From: Psychrilyobacter piezotolerans
Lineage (GTDB): Bacteria > Fusobacteriota > Fusobacteriia > Fusobacteriales > Fusobacteriaceae
DNA: 64,000 bases
Reading direction: 5' to 3'
NCBI RefSeq assembly: GCF_003391055.1
Contig: NZ_QUAJ01000004.1
Coordinates: forward strand, 62,001 to 126,000
Positions within the stretch are counted from its first letter, which is position 1; the number at the start of each line of letters is the position of its first letter. The notes beneath the pieces were generated by a model. It was not told the DNA's origin, searched no databases, and worked only from the letters and a program-made list of their open reading frames with translations. Below are positions 25,136 through 34,231 of this stretch, piece after piece. The position numbers and the translations under genes were made by a program.

Positions 25136-28020
25136 TTTACTCGAAAGAGGAGATAAACTACATAGAAAAAATGCAAGAAGGGGGGCTGAAAATAGGGGCA
25201 AATATAGACAGTTTGTATGTAGATATTAAAAATCCAGAGGACAGTCTTGCACATAAGTATGAGTCGTTATTGGAGGATTTTTTTCATATCGATGCAGAGA
25301 TTATAATAGACGAATGGAAAGACCTGTATCAAAATCTTAAAAAAGAAGAGATCGATCTCCTGCTTGATTTTACTCTCTCTGAAAATAGAAAGGAGGAGTT
25401 CAATCTTTCTATCCCCATCCATGGCGAAAAACTCTATGTTATTTCAAATAACAAGAACATTTCTTTGGATGAATGGAGGGATTTATCTGGAAAAGAAATT
25501 GCTGTCCTCGTTGACTCTTCCTACAGCAAATATATGAAAGAATTTAAAAAAAACAACAACCTTAATTTCAAAATAAAAGAAGTTGATTCATTCCATAATT
25601 CAAAATATGATTATGCGGTAAGTCATACAGGAGATCTGTTTTCTGACGGATTAGATGTACTGGAATTAGCAGATGTGGATCCCATGGGAATAGGCCTGGC
25701 CAAAAGCAAGGTGATGCTCAAGAAAATCATAGATAAGGCACTGAAATACAGCCATAAAGCTCAACTCCTTGAGATGCTGGACAATGAAAAGACCAAGAGG
25801 AAGAGAGCGGTATTTTACAAAAACCTAACCAAGGCTGAAAAAAAATATCTGGAGGGAAAAGAGAAGATAGAGATCCTGGTAGACAGCGAGTTCTATCCTA
25901 TATTTTACTATGACAAAAATAAAAAAACTTATGATGGCATATTTTCCAGAATATTAAATGAGCTCAGCCTACTCTTGGACACACCAGTTGAAGTTATAAA
26001 TCTTTCCCCCGAGGAACCTTGGAATTCCATGTATGAAAGGTTTAAAAAAGGCAGTGGAGACATGACAATTATGTATTTCACCCCAGAAAGGGGTGGTATG
26101 CATAATTTTTCCGAGCCATTGGAGTATACGGATATGATACTTGTATCTAACGGGGGAAAGAAGAATATTACTAATATGAAGATTGGAGTTGTCCAGGATG
26201 ACATCTCTGAAAAGATCGCCCTTAAATATTTTTCTGAATCCAATAAAATAATAAAATTTGAAAGATTTGGGGAGATGATAGATACCCTGAAAGATGGGAG
26301 AATCGATAGCTGTGTAATAGATAATGATATACTTAGCTATTACCATCAAACAAGGTTCGATCTTTCCCTGGAAAAAATAAAAACTTTGGAGAAAATGCCC
26401 ATCTGTTTTGCTGTACAAAGGGAGAATGACACCCTGTTAAGTATAATAAATAAGGCAACCGATGGTTTCATCGACCGGAAAGGAATAAAAAATGATTTCT
26501 TTCAGGAGTTATTAACGGTTAGTATTGCAAAAAAGATGGAGGAAAATAAGAGAAAGAATCTTATTTTATCCATGGTAGGGCTGATAGTTGTGGTTATAGC
26601 TGCCATGACTGCCGGAAGTAAGTATATTTTACACAAAAACCTCCATAAATTAGCCTACTACGACCATTTGACTACTGCACTGAATAGAATCAGCTTTGAA
26701 AAAGAAATGGATAAAATCAATTTTTCAAGAGACGGTGGACTGGGGATGTATATAGACCTCAATGGATTTAAGCTGATAAATGATAATTCCGGTCACCATG
26801 CAGGAGATATGATTCTTAAAGAGGTGGTATGCAGATTAAAAAAGGTATTTAAAAATGATCTGGTGTACAGGTTAGCAGGAGATGAATTCTTTGTCTTTCT
26901 AAAAGATACCCCTTTAGAACCCGGAATAAACCTTGCGAAACAGGCTTTGAAAGAATTAAAAACTCCTATGAATATAATAAATAAAGAATTTGAAATAAGT
27001 GTCAGTATAGGTATATGTGAGCTGGACGAAGAGGTAAACAATCTGGAAGATTTTCTGCATAGGGCTGATATTGCAATGTATACAGCTAAGGACAAAAAAG
27101 ATGGTGGTATTGTTGTTGCTACCAATAAATTAGTGGCTCAATTTGAGGAAGATAAAAATCTGGAAAAAGAATTAAAAAAAGCCCTTTATACAGAGGGGAT
27201 TATACCGTATTTTCAGCCAAAAGTTGATCTGCAGACAAATGATATAGTGGGAATAGAAGCCCTGGCCCGTTGGATCCACCCTGAAAGAGGGATTATATCA
27301 CCAGTGGTATTTATACCTCTGGCCGAAAAGACAGGCCTGATACAAAAATTAGATTTCTTAATAGCTGAATCCACAATAAAAAAATTAAAAAAATGGATTG
27401 ACCAGGATCTTGTTTCCAACGATTTCAAAGGTTCTTTTAACATATCGGTAAAAACATTTGAGGAAGAGGATGTATATGAACAAATAAAATTTTTATTAAA
27501 TAAATATGATCTTCCTGGGAAAAATATAGAGGTAGAAGTTACTGAAAATATATTTATAAATAAACTCAGCAAAATGCTGGATGAGCTTAAGTTTCTTAAA
27601 GAGGATCTGGGGGCATCTATAGCACTGGATGATTTTACTGCAGGTCATGCATCTTTAAGGGGACTATCCCAGCTGACTGTAGACACTTTAAAATTTGACA
27701 AAAGTTTACTGCAGATAATTAAAGAAAACTCCGAAAAAGGGAAAAACATCTATAGTACCCTTGTAAAATTAAGCAAAGATATGGGATATACTTCGGTGGC
27801 AGAGGGAATAGAAAATGTAGATGAGAGTGATTTCTTAAAGAAAGAGGGAGTCGATTATGGACAAGGTTTTTATTTCGCAAAGCCCATGGCTGAAGATAAA
27901 TTTGTTGAATTTATAGGTAAAAGAGATGGTAATTCCCTATATAAGGAGCGTTTAGTTGAAATAATCCGGCAAAAACAAAATGAAATAAAAATAATAGAGG
28001 TCTATAACGGTGCTCTTTAA
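25048..28020 (+). CDS. Dual SBP-sensor GGDEF-EAL protein
   Basis: The 990-residue protein begins with TTG behind AAAGGAG and has a cleavable-type signal (LLQIILFLIGVTAYA). Two periplasmic SBP_bac_3-like domains lie at about 40-240 and 275-490, then a membrane helix (about 505-525). GGDEF follows at about 535-690 with signature AGDEF and DLNGFKLIND, and EAL at about 710-960 with EALARW, ISVKTF, EVTENIF, LDDFTAG, AEGIEN and GQGFYF. The first sensor domain looks diverged. It should sense small solutes and make or degrade c-di-GMP. DDFTAG replaces the usual DDFGTG. Confidence 0.9.
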   Translation: MKKVTIFLLQIILFLIGVTAYAHDYKSSKIYSKEEINYIEKMQEGGLKIGANIDSLYVDIKNPEDSLAHKYESLLEDFFHIDAEIIIDEWKDLYQNLKKEEIDLLLDFTLSENRKEEFNLSIPIHGEKLYVISNNKNISLDEWRDLSGKEIAVLVDSSYSKYMKEFKKNNNLNFKIKEVDSFHNSKYDYAVSHTGDLFSDGLDVLELADVDPMGIGLAKSKVMLKKIIDKALKYSHKAQLLEMLDNEKTKRKRAVFYKNLTKAEKKYLEGKEKIEILVDSEFYPIFYYDKNKKTYDGIFSRILNELSLLLDTPVEVINLSPEEPWNSMYERFKKGSGDMTIMYFTPERGGMHNFSEPLEYTDMILVSNGGKKNITNMKIGVVQDDISEKIALKYFSESNKIIKFERFGEMIDTLKDGRIDSCVIDNDILSYYHQTRFDLSLEKIKTLEKMPICFAVQRENDTLLSIINKATDGFIDRKGIKNDFFQELLTVSIAKKMEENKRKNLILSMVGLIVVVIAAMTAGSKYILHKNLHKLAYYDHLTTALNRISFEKEMDKINFSRDGGLGMYIDLNGFKLINDNSGHHAGDMILKEVVCRLKKVFKNDLVYRLAGDEFFVFLKDTPLEPGINLAKQALKELKTPMNIINKEFEISVSIGICELDEEVNNLEDFLHRADIAMYTAKDKKDGGIVVATNKLVAQFEEDKNLEKELKKALYTEGIIPYFQPKVDLQTNDIVGIEALARWIHPERGIISPVVFIPLAEKTGLIQKLDFLIAESTIKKLKKWIDQDLVSNDFKGSFNISVKTFEEEDVYEQIKFLLNKYDLPGKNIEVEVTENIFINKLSKMLDELKFLKEDLGASIALDDFTAGHASLRGLSQLTVDTLKFDKSLLQIIKENSEKGKNIYSTLVKLSKDMGYTSVAEGIENVDESDFLKKEGVDYGQGFYFAKPMAEDKFVEFIGKRDGNSLYKERLVEIIRQKQNEIKIIEVYNGAL

Positions 28021-28061
28021 AAAAATTTAAAGTTATAAAGAGGGATTTTCTCTAAATTTAA

Positions 28062-28093
28062 GACTCTTAGATATATCTAAGAGCCTTTTTTTT
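28062..28093 (+). terminator. Terminator of the GGDEF-EAL gene
   Basis: GACTCTTAGATATATCTAAGAGCC followed by TTTTTTTT; the stem CTCTTAGATATATCTAAGAG is near-palindromic. Confidence 0.8.
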
Positions 28094-28115
28094 ACATATA
28101 TTACAGACAGCTTTT

Positions 28116-29756
28116 TTAAATATTTTTTTTTTGCTCTGTCTCACTCTGATTTTTAATTATCACTACACGTCTCGCAAAGGGAATTTCTATACCCTTTAGA
28201 TCAAATTCATTTTTTATCATATTTCTAAGCTCAAAAACCACACTGAGATGATGACCTGGTCTAACCTTTGTAACAGTTCTTATAAGTAATTCCGATTCAC
28301 CAAACTCTTTTATTCCCCGTACTACAAGTTCTTCTAAAACACTGGGATTTTTCTCCTTAATACGTTTTCCGATATCATTTAATACCTGGAATACATACTC
28401 TAGATCGCTGTCATATGCTACCCCTACTTCAACAACTGCAAAGGTATATCCTTTTGAATAATTTTCTACTTCATTTATCTGACCATTTCTTAATATATGG
28501 AGCTGTCCATTGGGATCTCTTATCTTTGTAGTCCTGAGAAAAATAGACTCGACCACTCCATGAGAAGACCCTGTTTCAATATAATCTCCTACTAAAAAAA
28601 TACTCTCAAAAAGAATAAAAATTCCGGCAACGATGTCATTGATAAGAGACTGGGCTCCCATACCGATAACTAAACTAAAAATTCCAGCACCGGCAAGTAT
28701 AGGAACCGGATTAATTTTCAAAGCCCTAAGTGTAAGAATCAAGGCAATAAAATATACTATGGTCTGCAAAAAAGATTTCATTATTGGGATAAGTGTCCGT
28801 CTCTGTTTATTAAGTAACTCATTTTCTGATTTCATCATATATTTATCTACAAAAAGTTTTAAAATTTCTACAACCATACGTGTTATGAAGAATATTCCTA
28901 TTATCTGTACAGCTGCTGTTCCAAAGGGAACATATTTAGAAAAAAAACTGATCTGAAGCATTGCCAAAGAAGTTATCCATACATAAATAATATATTCTAA
29001 ACAACGTCTAAATAACGGTAGTAAGCTGTTTAATCGGTTATACCATTCTAAGTAATCTTCGCGATACCGGTGTCTTTTACTCAGATCTTCTAAACTGTCT
29101 ACAACTACAGTTGCTGCCCTGGCAAGTAAAATCCCTCCTGACGCAATTAAATATATCTTTAAAACAACATACATGTTATTTATAAATCTTTCCGGAAAAA
29201 ATAAAAGATTCATTGCGTATATCAAGATTAAAAAAATTATACTGTTTTTTATGATTTTTTGTAATCTGAAAAAAAAATTGTCTATAGTCTCATTGTTTGA
29301 TTTGAGGTTTTTATATGCTTTTGATTTAATCTGTGCTTTATCCAATATTTTTGAATTCAGCTTTATAAAATAATGAGCCGCAACGGATACCAATATAATT
29401 TTTAATGCACCCACTAAAAGCCCAGTCCAAAATTCACTTGGAATTCCAGACACTGTAGATACGGCATTTTGATAAACACCTATATTTTTATAAATTAAAT
29501 AACCATTATAGCCCAACAAGGCAAGGATAAGAAATATGTATATAAAAATTAAAAAAAATTTGATTTTTTTTAAGATAATTTCAGAATATTCTTTATCTTT
29601 TTTAAAAAAAGATATATAACCTACTTTTTTAAATAAAGTTCGGATTACAATATATATAATTAAAAACACTGTGGTAAGAAAAACTAATTCGCACAATGTA
29701 AAAATAATATCCTTAAAAAAAACATGAAACACTTCAAAAACATCCATTTTATTCAC
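28116..29756 (-). CDS. MscS-family mechanosensitive channel
   Basis: A 546-residue protein with several N-terminal membrane helices and the MscS core at about 330-530. The pore helix reads GAGIFSLVIGMGAQSLINDI, followed by AGIFILFESIFLVGDYIE and the beta domain VESIFLRTTKIRDPNGQLHI. MscS channels open under hypo-osmotic stress. The extended N-terminus makes it larger than E. coli MscS (286) and closer to YnaI/YbdG-type proteins. Convergent with the GGDEF-EAL gene. An osmolyte transporter at the right end of the window is a related theme but not linked. Confidence 0.9.
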   Translation of the reverse strand: MNKMDVFEVFHVFFKDIIFTLCELVFLTTVFLIIYIVIRTLFKKVGYISFFKKDKEYSEIILKKIKFFLIFIYIFLILALLGYNGYLIYKNIGVYQNAVSTVSGIPSEFWTGLLVGALKIILVSVAAHYFIKLNSKILDKAQIKSKAYKNLKSNNETIDNFFFRLQKIIKNSIIFLILIYAMNLLFFPERFINNMYVVLKIYLIASGGILLARAATVVVDSLEDLSKRHRYREDYLEWYNRLNSLLPLFRRCLEYIIYVWITSLAMLQISFFSKYVPFGTAAVQIIGIFFITRMVVEILKLFVDKYMMKSENELLNKQRRTLIPIMKSFLQTIVYFIALILTLRALKINPVPILAGAGIFSLVIGMGAQSLINDIVAGIFILFESIFLVGDYIETGSSHGVVESIFLRTTKIRDPNGQLHILRNGQINEVENYSKGYTFAVVEVGVAYDSDLEYVFQVLNDIGKRIKEKNPSVLEELVVRGIKEFGESELLIRTVTKVRPGHHLSVVFELRNMIKNEFDLKGIEIPFARRVVIIKNQSETEQKKNI

Positions 29757-29949
29757 CCCATTTTATAAGTGAGAACTTTTGTTATTTCAAAAAATCAAGC
29801 AACCACTTCTATTTCTTTCAAACACTCCGATCATTTAATTAAAAAAAATATATGAATTTTTAAAAAAAATAACTATTGATTCTTACAAGAAATTTTAAAG
29901 AATTCCTTTAATTTTTTTTCATTATCTGGGAGCTATAAAATTAAAATTT

Positions 29950-30115
29950 CATTTAAATTAAAATCGAATATATGTTATAATAATATCTTGTCGAGACAAT
30001 TTTAATCTGAAAAAAAGGGATGAAGTTAAATAAAGTTCTTATATTTTATTACAAATGACGTTGTTTTTAAGAGAAGCTACGATCTATTTCATGGCTATAG
30101 GACGTCTAAAATTTA
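29950..30115 (+). repeat. Duplicated promoter and signal-peptide segment, decayed copy
   Basis: Homologous to 24970-25135: shared CGAATATATGTTATAATA (TATAAT at 29976-29981), GAGACAATTTTAAT and ATATTTTATTACAAAT, through GACGTCTAAAATTTA. The promoter half is better kept than the coding half, which suggests the promoter is still used for the Cache-GGDEF gene. Confidence 0.75.
30026..30115 (+). pseudogene. Relic of an SBP-GGDEF-EAL gene start
   Basis: The TTG start of the 25048 gene corresponds to TTA here. A run of five T before ATTACA is shortened to four, shifting the frame, and a stop follows after ten codons. Similar text continues to about 30115, where homology ends. This is direct sequence evidence of a decayed duplicate, which matches about the first 30 codons of the intact gene. 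Confidence 0.7.
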
Positions 30116-30144
30116 TAAAGTATTTAGTTACAGGGAGAGATAAG

Positions 30145-32148
30145 ATGCAGGATTTAAAAAAAATAGGAAGGTATTTTCGTTTTACCACCTTATTTATATT
30201 GATCATAGCAATTCTGGTAATGGGGGGATTGTGGGTATATACCAGCTACTCTACCTTTTATAGGGAATCAGGACAATTAAAAGAGGAATACATAGCTTCC
30301 CAAAAAGACTTAATCCAAAACGAGGTCAATAAAGTTATCGATGAGATAGAACACCATAAATCTAAAACGGAGGAAAAGCTCAGGGAGAGTATTCGAGAAA
30401 GAGGATATGAGGCATACGACATTGTCATAAATATATATGAAAGGAATAAAAATAAGAAAAGTAAGAAGGAGATAGAACAGATAATCGCAGAAACATTTTC
30501 TGGGGTCACCTTCAATAAAGGCAGGGGTTATTATTTCGGAGGGAGGGTCCAAGACGTAACCCTTTTATTTGGAGACCGTCCACAAATTCAAGGGAAAAAA
30601 GTACTGGATTACCGAAGTCCTGAAGGTAAGTATATCTTTAGAGATATAGTGCAAATTTTAACTTCAGAGGGCGAAGGGTTCTATGAATATATGTGGGAAC
30701 ATCCAGGTGATATTGGAAACAGCCACAGAAAGGTTTCTTTTTTTAAGTTAGTAGAGCCCCTCAACATTTGGATAGGCACAGGGGAATATTACGAGGATTT
30801 TCAATATGAGCAGCAGCAGGAAATATTAGAAAGAATCTCAAGGGTAAGTTTTGGAAGAGATGGTTATATTTTTGTATCTAATTTTAATGGTCTTAATCTG
30901 ACCACAGGAGACAAAAAACAAAGCCAACTAATAGGGACAAACGAGTGGGAACTAGAAGATTTCCGTGGAGTAAAAATAGTCCAGGAATTGGCAAAGGCTG
31001 CCAAAAAAAAAGATGGTGGATTTGTATATTACAAATGGCATAAACCTAGCAAAAACCAACCGGTAGACAAGATAACTTTTGTTAAAGGTGTCTCAGGTTG
31101 GAATTGGATGGTAGGAACAGGGGTATATTTAGATGACATAAATGATGCCATAGTGTTCAAAAGAAAAATACTGAAAGAAAGGATCATAGAACACATAGCA
31201 GGGATTAGCTATATCATTTTCTTTTTAGGTAGTTTAGCGCTTCTGCTTGAGTTACATGTTTTAAAAAGGATAAAAAGTATCATCAAATATGAGGAAAATG
31301 TCTCTGAGATCCTGCTGAACCTTTCAATGGACGGCATATACTTAGAAAATGACAGAGGGGAAATATTAGACTGTAATGAAAGTATCCACAGGATGCTGGG
31401 ATATACAAAGGAGGAGCTTTTGAATTTATCTCTGGCTGATCTCATGGCTGAGAATCAGAGAAAAGGTTTTTCTGTAGAAAGAGGCGTTGATTTGAAAAAT
31501 TCCCATAGAGAGGTAATGATTAAGAAAAAAGACGGGACTCTACTCTCAGCTGAAATAAGTACTTCAGCTTTAGAACTGGAAGATGAAAAAAGGCAGATAA
31601 CTTTTTTAAGGGATATAACGAAAAGGAAGGGCATGGAAAAAAACCTGAAAGAACTTTCAATCAGGGACGGTCTGACCCAGCTTTATAACAGAAGGTATAT
31701 TTTTAAAAAGCTAAAATCAGAGGTTGAGAAATCCAATGAGAACGGACTACCTCTATCAATTTCATTAATCGACATCGACCATTTCAAAAAAATAAATGAT
31801 GTATTTGGGCATATGATGGGAGATGAAGTTTTAAAAAAAATAGCTGTGGCATTGCAGGAAAATTTGAGAGACGAAGACCACATCGGCAGGTATGGCGGGG
31901 AAGAATTTTTGATTATACTGCCAAATACGAAATCAGAAGAGGCATTAAAGATAATAGAAAGGATAAAGACTATAATTAACCAATTAAGGTGGAAAGATGA
32001 CAAACTCGCAGTTAGTTTTAGTGGTGGAATTATTGAGAAAAATTCAAAAACCTCATACACTAAGTTGGAAGAGATGGTCGATGAAGTAGATAAATTACTG
32101 TATAGAGCCAAGAATAATGGGAGAAACCGAATCGAAATACAAAAATAA
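30145..32148 (+). CDS. Double-Cache, PAS, GGDEF diguanylate cyclase
   Basis: The start at 30145 (MQDLKKIGRYF) follows AGGGAGAGATAAG; the open frame back to 30055 runs through a duplicated relic. The 667-residue product has a membrane helix at about 13-35 and two periplasmic Cache_2-type modules (GRGYYFGGRVQDV and GRDGYIFVSNFNG). A second helix lies near 355-375, a PAS domain near 385-500, and a GGDEF domain with DIDHFKKIND and RYGGEEF. The cyclase signature is intact, so it should make c-di-GMP. Cache domains of this kind bind small organic acids. Confidence 0.9.
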   Translation: MQDLKKIGRYFRFTTLFILIIAILVMGGLWVYTSYSTFYRESGQLKEEYIASQKDLIQNEVNKVIDEIEHHKSKTEEKLRESIRERGYEAYDIVINIYERNKNKKSKKEIEQIIAETFSGVTFNKGRGYYFGGRVQDVTLLFGDRPQIQGKKVLDYRSPEGKYIFRDIVQILTSEGEGFYEYMWEHPGDIGNSHRKVSFFKLVEPLNIWIGTGEYYEDFQYEQQQEILERISRVSFGRDGYIFVSNFNGLNLTTGDKKQSQLIGTNEWELEDFRGVKIVQELAKAAKKKDGGFVYYKWHKPSKNQPVDKITFVKGVSGWNWMVGTGVYLDDINDAIVFKRKILKERIIEHIAGISYIIFFLGSLALLLELHVLKRIKSIIKYEENVSEILLNLSMDGIYLENDRGEILDCNESIHRMLGYTKEELLNLSLADLMAENQRKGFSVERGVDLKNSHREVMIKKKDGTLLSAEISTSALELEDEKRQITFLRDITKRKGMEKNLKELSIRDGLTQLYNRRYIFKKLKSEVEKSNENGLPLSISLIDIDHFKKINDVFGHMMGDEVLKKIAVALQENLRDEDHIGRYGGEEFLIILPNTKSEEALKIIERIKTIINQLRWKDDKLAVSFSGGIIEKNSKTSYTKLEEMVDEVDKLLYRAKNNGRNRIEIQK

Positions 32149-32176
32149 AATACAGGAATTCCTAAATAGGAGTTCC
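32148..32176 (+). terminator. Terminator of the Cache-GGDEF gene
   Basis: ATACAGGAATTCCTAAATAGGAGTTCCTGTATTTTTATT: CAGGAACTCC-type arms enclose a short loop and run into T's. Confidence 0.75.
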
Positions 32177-32225
32177 TGTATTTTTATTTTGTTATGCAAT
32201 TTTTGCACAAGTCCAGTCAGCTAAA

Positions 32226-32774
32226 TTAATCTTCGATGTTATATTCTTTTTGACCCATCTCATAGAGATCATTTCCATAGATGTCGTTTATAACTATAGC
32301 AGGAAAATCCTCTACTTCCATCTTTCTGATGGCTTCGGCTCCCAGATCATCATATGCAATAACTTCAGCTTTTTTAATAGATTGTGCTATAAGAGCTGCT
32401 GCTCCTCCTACTGCTGCAAAATATACAGCTTTATGTTTTTTTATATATTCCTTTACTTCATCACTTCTGGCACCCTTTCCAATCATTCCCTTTAATCCAA
32501 CTTCGATTAATTTTGGTGCATATGGATCCATTCTATAAGAAGTTGTAGGTCCTGCACTTCCAATTGCTTTTCCCGGCTTAGCAGGAGTTGGTCCTACATA
32601 ATAAATTATTTGCCCCTTTGGGTCAAATGGCAGTTCTTTTCCCTCTTCTAATAATTTAACCAATCTTGCATGGGCTGCATCCCTTGCTGTATATATAGTA
32701 CCAGAGATCTTTACAGTATCCCCTGCTTTTAATTTTTCTATATCACTATCTTTTAATGGTGTTGTTAACTTCAT
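32226..32774 (-). CDS. Fumarate hydratase class I, beta subunit
   Basis: The 182-residue protein matches the C-terminal half of class I fumarases: KLKAGDTVKISGTIYTARDA, YYVGPTPAKPGKAIGSAGPT, and TTSYRMDPYAP. With the alpha subunit it binds the 4Fe-4S cluster enzyme that interconverts fumarate and malate. L-tartrate dehydratase is a close relative and cannot be fully excluded. Unusually, 371 bp of non-coding DNA separate it from the alpha gene, where these genes normally touch. Confidence 0.88.
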   Translation of the reverse strand: MKLTTPLKDSDIEKLKAGDTVKISGTIYTARDAAHARLVKLLEEGKELPFDPKGQIIYYVGPTPAKPGKAIGSAGPTTSYRMDPYAPKLIEVGLKGMIGKGARSDEVKEYIKKHKAVYFAAVGGAAALIAQSIKKAEVIAYDDLGAEAIRKMEVEDFPAIVINDIYGNDLYEMGQKEYNIED

Positions 32775-33145
32775 TTTATAACCTCCACAATATTAAATTT
32801 TAATGTCACTAATTAATACTAAATTAACCTAAGTTGCTACCTGTAAAAAAATCTAAGGATTCCATCCTTAACTGGCTCTGTTTCTTTTTATCTGAAAAGA
32901 AATAGAGGAAAGAAAAGCAGACTTTTTTTAATGATGTTATTTGAGTAAGTCAAAGGTAATGCCCGTCTTTTTATAGCTACAGTCCTCGCTACACTGCGGA
33001 ACTTATTCTGTTGGACGACTGAGTAGAATCTTTACTGAGAAGCTAGGGAACATCTGAAAAAAAGGGTTTTTAACCTCAAAAATGTTCTCTTGGCGAGTCT
33101 CTTTATCTCATTTTCTCAAAGTTCTAGTTACTTTGTGACAATATC
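32775..33145. other. Non-coding spacer inside the fumarase pair
   Basis: No gene is supported between the two subunit genes. TAACCTCAAAAATGTTCTCTT near 33072 closely matches TAACCTCAAAAATGATCTCTT near 22076, a second sign of dispersed intergenic repeats. The beta gene may have its own promoter in this spacer. Confidence 0.5.
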
Positions 33146-33988
33146 TTATAAGATTATCTCCTTATGTCTGGCAGCATGACAATTTAAGTTTATAGCAACC
33201 GGCAGCGATGCAATATGACAAGGATAAGTTTCCACCTTTACTGACAGTGCTGTATTCCTTCCACCTAAGCCCATAGGTCCTACCCCGGTTTTATTCACTA
33301 ACTCTAATAATTCATCTTCTAATTTAGCGTTTATAGGGTTTGAACTGCTGTCATTTACATCTCTCATTAGAGATTCTTTAGCTAACAATGCAGCTTTTTC
33401 AAAAGATCCTCCGATTCCTACTCCTACAATAATTGGAGGACATGGATTCCCACCGGCTTTTTTAATTGTTTCCACAACAAATTCCTTAATTCCTTCTATA
33501 CCATCAGCTGGTTTTAACATCTTGATAGCACTCATATTTTCACTTCCGCCACCTTTTGGAGCTACGATAATCTTCACCTTATCACTTCCAGGCACTAACT
33601 TCGTATGGATGATTCCAGGAGTGTTATCCTTTGTATTTACCCTGTCCAACGGATCTTTTACAACTGATTTTCTCAAGAATCCCTTTTCGTAACCCCTTCT
33701 GATTCCTTCATTTACGGCTTCATAGATATCTCCATCTATATAAACCTCTGTACCGATTTCTAAAAATACCACTACTATTCCGGTATCCTGGCACATAGGT
33801 ACCTGATTCTCTTGAGCAATTTCATGGTTAGTTACGATCTGATTCAATATATTTTTCCCTACAGGAGATACTTCAGTTTCAGCAATTTTCTTTAAATTAT
33901 CTAAAACATCTGAACCCAGGTAAAAATTGGCTTCCATACACATCTTTTCTACAGCATTAGTCACTTTATTTAGATCTAAATTTTTCAT
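33146..33988 (-). CDS. Fumarate hydratase class I, alpha subunit
   Basis: A 280-residue N-terminal half of a class I fumarase with three cluster cysteines in context: MCQDTGIVVVF, GNPCPPIIVGVGIGG and NLNCHAARH. It converts fumarate to malate with the beta subunit. The enzyme links aspartase (fumarate) and malic enzyme (malate) encoded 13 kb to the left. GAGGTGG precedes the ATG. Confidence 0.9.
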   Translation of the reverse strand: MKNLDLNKVTNAVEKMCMEANFYLGSDVLDNLKKIAETEVSPVGKNILNQIVTNHEIAQENQVPMCQDTGIVVVFLEIGTEVYIDGDIYEAVNEGIRRGYEKGFLRKSVVKDPLDRVNTKDNTPGIIHTKLVPGSDKVKIIVAPKGGGSENMSAIKMLKPADGIEGIKEFVVETIKKAGGNPCPPIIVGVGIGGSFEKAALLAKESLMRDVNDSSSNPINAKLEDELLELVNKTGVGPMGLGGRNTALSVKVETYPCHIASLPVAINLNCHAARHKEIIL

Positions 33989-34231
33989 ACAACCACCTCT
34001 TAAATTATTTTTATATCATTTTTCCTATATTTTTATCACCATCGAAACAAAATTCCCCTTAATACTACACCATTTGACTTTTTTTTTCAATTAACTTAAT
34101 GACAGTTTATAAATATATATATATATCAACAAGAGTGATAACTCGTATATATGACTTTTCTTAAATTTCATTGTGAATAGAGCAAAAATAAAGTATAATT
34201 AATCGAGTATATTTATGCAGGAGGAAACGAT

